Positions 5,331 through 8,283 of a stretch of DNA of 8,283 bases are shown here, one piece after another. This DNA is from Actinomycetota bacterium (lineage in GTDB: Bacteria > Actinomycetota > Humimicrobiia > Humimicrobiales > Humimicrobiaceae): contig JAMCVO010000635.1 in NCBI GenBank assembly GCA_023475715.1, positions 1 through 8,283 on the forward strand, given 5' to 3'. The stretch's first letter is position 1; each line of letters opens with the position of its first letter. The notes beneath the pieces were generated by a model, which was not told where the DNA came from, ran no database searches, and saw only the letters and a list, made by a program, of their open reading frames with translations. Both the position numbers and the translations under genes were made by a program.

Positions 5331-6095
5331 ATGCCTAAAAATATTTATCCTACACTTACAGCAGAACTTATAAAAAATCCCAGCAGGTTTTATGCATTCC
5401 CCATTCTGGGAATTTTAGTTAAAGTAATTATTGTAATTCCTATATTTATTGAGCTTATGTTTTTGAGTATAGTTTATTTCTTTGTCTCAATCATAAATTC
5501 ATTTTCTGTTCTTTTTACCGGCAGATATTGGGATCTGGCATATCAACTTGTTCTTGGATTAATGAGGCTAAACACAAAAATTTATTTCTTTATGTCCGGA
5601 CTGACTAATAAATATCCGGGTTTTAACTTTACTATCAATGATACCTTTAATGTCGAAATGGCAAAACCGGAAAAACCAAACAGATTATTTGCTTTTCCAA
5701 TTTTGGGGGGAATTGTCAGAGTAATTCTTTTAATCCCGTATCTTGTTTATACATATGTTATCCAAAACGCAGCAAATATTGGTGTGTTTGTTTCTTTTGT
5801 GCCAGTCCTTTTCATGGGTAAATATCCTGAAAGTACTTATGAATTAGCAAGAGACGGGAATCGGCTAAGCCTCTCTTCAAGTGCTTATATGGGCGGACTT
5901 TCAGATAGCTATCCAAGTTTCTGGATTTCCATGAACCATAAAACAGCAAAAATTATTTTAATAATTTTGGGAGCGCTGATTGCAATCGTTAATTTTTTCT
6001 CGCCCAGAAGCAGCCAGCAATATAATTACCAGAAAACAGAGGAATTCAATTTTAATAATCAGGATATTCAAACAAATTTCCCCGAAACTCCGTAG
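5331..6095 (+). CDS. Tandem DUF4389-domain membrane protein
   Basis: The 254-residue protein carries two copies of the DUF4389 pattern 99 residues apart. Repeat 1 runs about 16-99 and repeat 2 about 115-198. Both share (P)(S/N)R(F/L)-x-AFPILG (22-27 and 121-126), two hydrophobic spans, then F(T/M)G(R/K)Y (62-66 and 161-165), a helix, and (T/S)-x-(K/S)YP-x-F (92-98 and 191-197). Four membrane segments belong to the repeats, and a fifth (about 205-223) precedes a cytoplasmic or external tail. The tail (225-254) is rich in Q, N, Y, F and T. DUF4389 proteins are integral membrane proteins of unknown biochemical role. No Shine-Dalgarno sequence precedes the ATG; it lies 16 bases after a promoter -10. 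Upstream is the GC-rich island; downstream the next gene is convergent, 56 bases away. Family assignment is from remembered motifs and is fairly firm. Confidence 0.85.
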   Translation: MPKNIYPTLTAELIKNPSRFYAFPILGILVKVIIVIPIFIELMFLSIVYFFVSIINSFSVLFTGRYWDLAYQLVLGLMRLNTKIYFFMSGLTNKYPGFNFTINDTFNVEMAKPEKPNRLFAFPILGGIVRVILLIPYLVYTYVIQNAANIGVFVSFVPVLFMGKYPESTYELARDGNRLSLSSSAYMGGLSDSYPSFWISMNHKTAKIILIILGALIAIVNFFSPRSSQQYNYQKTEEFNFNNQDIQTNFPETP

Positions 6096-6151
6096 ACTCC
6101 AAGAAGTTAATAAGTGTTATTCAATAATCGTTCAACCGGAACTGTCTCGAT

Positions 6152-6805
6152 TCATGATAATGGAAGCTTTTTGGAAGGAATTGGATTTTGAGAAGTCACA
6201 GCCATTGCAGCTTCTTTATATTTTGGCAACAATCCCAATATTTCAGGATAGTAAGGCTCTAAAGCTTTTTTTAATTTTACCGGCAGCAACTCCCGATCAC
6301 CGCCAAAAAGCGAACTAAATGTTAGATCCTTTTTTACAGCTTCTAACATTTTTTTTCTTTTTTCAGGGTTTATTACTTCTATGTCCTCTACATCTTGACA
6401 TGCAGGCAATTTAATTCCGATAAATCCGGGCAACCCCCTCATTTTTTCAGTCACTAACTCAATGAATTCTTTATAATCAAAATATCCATTTACCAATGCT
6501 TCCTCAAGACAGGCAACGCTGGTGCCGAATAAAATCCCAGCCCTATCTTCGTTTGTTTTTTTTCTTGCTCTCCCAAGCTCACTCTCTGTAAGATGAACGT
6601 TTCCTGTTGAAGGTTCATAAACACCGTTTCTTTCCAAACTTTCTACATAAGAGACTAAACCGTCTTTACATTCCGAGGAAAATTTTTCCGCTAAAGTCCT
6701 GACAAACGAACCATGAGTTGTTCTTTCATGCCAACGTAAAACCTGCATTTTAAAACTCTCTGCATCTGACGGATTATATTTTCTAAAAAATTTTTCAGCC
6801 GACAT
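6152..6805 (-). CDS. Orphan protein, family member B (paralogue of 4392-5036)
   Basis: This soluble, helical 217-residue protein is of unrecognised function. The frame opens five codons earlier with a TTG at 6820, but the ATG at 6805 is preferred. It matches the start of the paralogue (MSAEKF against MSVENY), and the TTG codon overlaps the -10 box of the promoter, so it cannot be in the mRNA. Counting from that ATG, shared landmarks with the paralogue are FK (18-19), HG (31-32), LAEK (38-41), DGL-x-x-Y (48-53), ER (58-59), G-x(3)-G-x(6)-E (90-101), EF (113-114), G-x-P (124-126), and the C-terminal M...T-x-S-x-x-F...P-x-x-LK-x-x-LE block (153-183). The final stretch is a lysine- and proline-bearing tail not found in the paralogue. 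A TATAAT with an extended TG lies 14 bases upstream, so the leader is about seven bases. The gene is convergent with the DUF4389 gene and divergent from the transpeptidase fragment. Confidence 0.82.
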   Translation of the reverse strand: MSAEKFFRKYNPSDAESFKMQVLRWHERTTHGSFVRTLAEKFSSECKDGLVSYVESLERNGVYEPSTGNVHLTESELGRARKKTNEDRAGILFGTSVACLEEALVNGYFDYKEFIELVTEKMRGLPGFIGIKLPACQDVEDIEVINPEKRKKMLEAVKKDLTFSSLFGGDRELLPVKLKKALEPYYPEILGLLPKYKEAAMAVTSQNPIPSKKLPLS

Positions 6806-6819
6806 ATTATTAGAGGGCA

Positions 6820-6828
6820 ATTATAGCA
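6820..6828 (-). promoter_or_regulatory. Extended -10 promoter of orphan B
   Basis: On the minus strand the sequence is TGCTATAAT: a perfect TATAAT (6825-6820) with the TG of an extended -10. There is no good -35 at the usual distance, as expected for extended -10 promoters. The ATG lies 14 bases further on. It settles the start choice for the downstream gene. Confidence 0.7.
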
Positions 6829-6861
6829 TATATGTCATTCCTTTCTCTCTTCTTACAAATT

Positions 6862-6880
6862 ATTTAATTATTAATTAAAT
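6862..6880. promoter_or_regulatory. AT-only 19-base perfect palindrome in a divergent intergenic region
   Basis: ATTTAATTA (6862-6870), T6871 and TAATTAAAT (6872-6880) form a perfect 9-bp inverted repeat with a one-base centre. It sits between orphan B and the transpeptidase fragment, just upstream of TATTAT (6882-6887), a possible -10 of the fragment. It could be an operator, although AT-rich palindromes arise readily by chance in such sequence. Confidence 0.3.
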
Positions 6881-6900
6881 TTATTATCATTTTTAGATTC

Positions 6901-7080
6901 ATGAAGAAAATATTAATAAAACTTTTTTTCTTGCCCATATTTTTTCTTTTGGTTTTTCTAAGCCAAGCAAATTCTATCTTTGCTGATAATAAAAGAGTTG
7001 AAGTTGATCTGATAAATCAAAGGCTTTACGCATATGATGGCAATCATACATTTACGGCACTGCCCCATCGAATTAATTGA
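6901..7080 (+). pseudogene. Truncated L,D-transpeptidase (YkuD-type) N-terminal fragment
   Basis: The 59-residue frame begins with a strong signal peptide (MKKILIK, hydrophobic core, likely cleavage near residue 28, IFA before DN). It then gives KRVEVDLINQRLYAYDGNH. That is the characteristic first strand of YkuD L,D-transpeptidases, the enzymes that form 3-3 cross-links in peptidoglycan ('...VDLsnQrLyayeg...'). After about residue 51 the similarity stops and the frame ends within ten residues at TGA. The HxxxS/C(T/S)xGC(I/V)R catalytic part is absent in every downstream frame. The stop overlaps the -35 box of the next gene (7077-7082). The fragment cannot be an active enzyme. It is most simply a deletion remnant, the deletion having joined the transpeptidase 5' end to the next gene near 7055-7075. 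A short secreted peptide kept for another use cannot be excluded. Confidence 0.65.
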
Positions 7081-7106
7081 CTTTGCCATCTTATCTGCGC
7101 TACAAT
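7077..7106 (+). promoter_or_regulatory. Promoter of the 7123-7707 orphan gene
   Basis: TTGACT (7077-7082) and TACAAT (7101-7106) each match consensus at five of six positions and are 18 bases apart. The -10 is 16 bases before the ATG. The -35 begins inside the last codons of the transpeptidase fragment. Confidence 0.7.
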
Positions 7107-7122
7107 TCTCAACAGAAAAAAT

Positions 7123-7707
7123 ATGAAAGCCTTAAAAGAAATGCTTTTTGGCTGTCCTCCAAATGATGAAGCCAGAAATAACGGAAATGAACAAGCCTTA
7201 GCTCTTCCAGACCAACACAGGTATGAAGATTTATCTTTAGACTTAAGAAAAAGAATTGCGGAAAAATGCGGTTTTCACACCAATTCAAAGCCTGGTGTAG
7301 AAATGGTTTATGGTGTTAGCGCAGAAGACCTGGCAACGCTGGCGAAATTAAGTTCATTTTTTGGAAAGCCAGAAATCCAAAAAGGTCACTTTCCCTTCAT
7401 CGTCGGAACCCCTCGTAAAGGAGAAACAGTTGATGATGTTTTTATAATGAAAGAGCAAAGAAAAAATCCAAAGATAGAAGGGCAATCATCTGTCGGTACA
7501 ATTGTTATTCTTATACCAGAGACGCCAGAAAAATATAATGAAGACCAGCACGAAAAAATCGGAGGATTTCTCAATTCTTTAGGAAACGACTTAAGATCTG
7601 CTATAGCTTTCTCTGCGGATATTGTTATTACAGAACAGGAAGCAAGAGAAATTAATTTCGAAGCAATGCAGAGACTAGCTGGCACTATCAGAACAAAGTT
7701 GTTCTAA
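7123..7707 (+). CDS. Hypothetical soluble alpha/beta protein
   Basis: I do not recognise this 194-residue protein. It has no signal peptide or membrane span and should be cytoplasmic. The first 40 residues are polar and probably flexible, with an N- and E-rich stretch (14-24). A helix (36-50) and a short segment (55-66) lead to SAEDLATLAKLSSFFG (66-81). Strands follow at HFPFIVGT (89-96), DDVFIMK (104-110) and a very hydrophobic VGTIVILIPE (124-133). Acidic loops and two helices (about 142-163 and 171-192) finish the protein. The single cysteines at 11 and 49 are not arranged as a metal site. It has a near-consensus promoter of its own, and a leader of about ten bases without a Shine-Dalgarno sequence. 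It converges on the PAP2 gene with only four bases between the stop codons. A weak hairpin, GAACA-AAGT-TGTTC (7691-7704), followed by T-rich sequence lies at its end. Confidence 0.8.
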   Translation: MKALKEMLFGCPPNDEARNNGNEQALALPDQHRYEDLSLDLRKRIAEKCGFHTNSKPGVEMVYGVSAEDLATLAKLSSFFGKPEIQKGHFPFIVGTPRKGETVDDVFIMKEQRKNPKIEGQSSVGTIVILIPETPEKYNEDQHEKIGGFLNSLGNDLRSAIAFSADIVITEQEAREINFEAMQRLAGTIRTKLF

Positions 7708-7711
7708 GTTT

Positions 7712-8283
7712 TTACAGCAAAACCAATCCTAAAATACTTAAGCCTGCTCCAAGAAGAGAACCGCCGATAACGTCTGTTGACCAATGCTCCCCCAGATACA
7801 CCCTACTTACAATCATCAGAAAATCGTAAAGAAAAAGAAAACCAATTAAAATAAATTTGGTAACTGGCGTTAATTTCCTATTTCGCGCCAATAAAAACAT
7901 TATTATTATCGATAGAAAAGCTGCTCTGGCAGCGTGTCCTGACGGATAAGAATACTCAGACCTGACATAAAATTGTGGAAAATCCCCTATTTTCTCTGTT
8001 CTTAATAAAAAGTGAGGTGGAGGCAGATGCTCAACAAATGTTTTACCGTAAAGCTCGATAATATGTAAAATCCCGTAAAAGAAAAAAACCAGACCTCCCC
8101 ACAACCATTGCTTGAAACTAAATATTTTGCGCCTTAAAACAGCTGTTAAAATAATTAATATTATCAGAAAAAATGATGTAAATTCAAAATTACCAATGAG
8201 ACTTAAAAAAGAAAATGAGCCGTCAAACCTGCGGCTGATATTATCCTGAAGCCTGACTGTTGTATCAAAATCAAACTGGGTAA
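7712..8283 (-). CDS. PAP2-family phosphatase, 5' end beyond the window
   Basis: This is a membrane lipid phosphatase of the type 2 phosphatidic acid phosphatase family. The frame stays open to the right edge, so the N-terminus is missing; 189 residues are visible. Numbering from the first visible codon, the early part is FDFDTTVRLQDNISRRFD (3-20), then membrane spans at about 35-49 and 61-78. Family motif C2 is PSGH (113-116), with His116 expected to act as the proton donor. C3 is SR-x5-H-x3-D (159-170), with His166 as the nucleophile and Asp170. C1 normally reads K-x6-RP, but here Lys80 is followed six residues later by PP, so the arginine is replaced by Pro87. Substrate might be undecaprenyl pyrophosphate or a phospholipid. 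An internal TTG at 8104 is not the start: the open frame and the family-like upstream residues continue past it. The last span (about 171-189) ends at the TAA, four bases from the convergent neighbour. Confidence 0.9.
   Translation of the reverse strand, partial: TQFDFDTTVRLQDNISRRFDGSFSFLSLIGNFEFTSFFLIILIILTAVLRRKIFSFKQWLWGGLVFFFYGILHIIELYGKTFVEHLPPPHFLLRTEKIGDFPQFYVRSEYSYPSGHAARAAFLSIIIMFLLARNRKLTPVTKFILIGFLFLYDFLMIVSRVYLGEHWSTDVIGGSLLGAGLSILGLVLL

Noticed and set aside
6109..6121. AATAA-GTG-TTATT hairpin between convergent genes as a terminator
   Set aside because: Five A-T pairs with a triloop and no T run are too weak to call.
5980..6318. Plus-strand open frame of 112 codons
   Set aside because: It overlaps the end of the DUF4389 gene in another frame and runs antisense into orphan B, both of which are supported.
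7386..7685. Minus-strand open frame of 99 codons
   Set aside because: It is antisense to the 7123-7707 gene, which has a near-consensus promoter.
7691..7704. GAACA-AAGT-TGTTC hairpin as a bidirectional terminator
   Set aside because: It is only five pairs, lies inside the coding end of the 7123-7707 gene, and has a short T-rich stretch rather than a clean T run.
1..8283. CRISPR array, transposase, toxin-antitoxin pair or prophage genes
   Set aside because: No regularly spaced repeats and no recognisable transposase, integrase, nuclease or toxin motifs were found on either strand.

Overview
The window looks like an AT-rich chromosomal segment of an uncultivated bacterium. It is most consistent with the Candidate Phyla Radiation (Patescibacteria, perhaps a Microgenomates-like lineage). 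This is inferred from small genes, many orphan proteins, an exported bactofilin-like protein with a membrane tail, a tandem DUF4389 protein, a PAP2 phosphatase of a style I associate with these genomes, and a YkuD-type N-terminus. TGA, TAA and TAG all end genes, so there is no UGA recoding as in Gracilibacteria/Absconditabacteria.

Layout, left to right. A predicted lipoprotein of unknown function (90-1172) precedes a tRNA-Trp(CCA) (1285-1355) with its own consensus promoter. An SRPBCC-fold protein (1449-1949) follows. A 273-base gap then holds a long AT-rich stem and what may be the tail of a lost gene. Next come an exported beta-solenoid/membrane protein (2223-3386), a uridine-kinase-like P-loop kinase (3447-4235) and a 42-residue single-span membrane protein directly behind it (4250-4378). 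On the minus strand lies an orphan protein (4392-5036). A 294-base gap with a GC-rich, foldable island separates it from a tandem DUF4389 membrane protein (5331-6095). A second minus-strand orphan (6152-6805) is a diverged paralogue of the first. The right end holds the truncated N-terminus of an L,D-transpeptidase (6901-7080), an orphan alpha/beta protein (7123-7707), and a PAP2-family phosphatase running off the right edge (7712-8283, minus).

The genes mostly stand alone. Several have their own sigma-70-type promoter, and the only clear operon-like pair is 3447/4250. Envelope functions dominate: lipoprotein, exported solenoid, DUF4389, PAP2 and the transpeptidase relic. No mobile element, CRISPR array or recognised defence system is visible.

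The two most interesting observations concern translation and gene families. No chosen start codon has a convincing Shine-Dalgarno sequence, and several -10 boxes lie only 6-16 bases upstream of the start, implying leaderless or nearly leaderless mRNAs. The two minus-strand orphans share spaced motifs along their whole length and the same promoter-to-start geometry, so they probably form an undescribed family.
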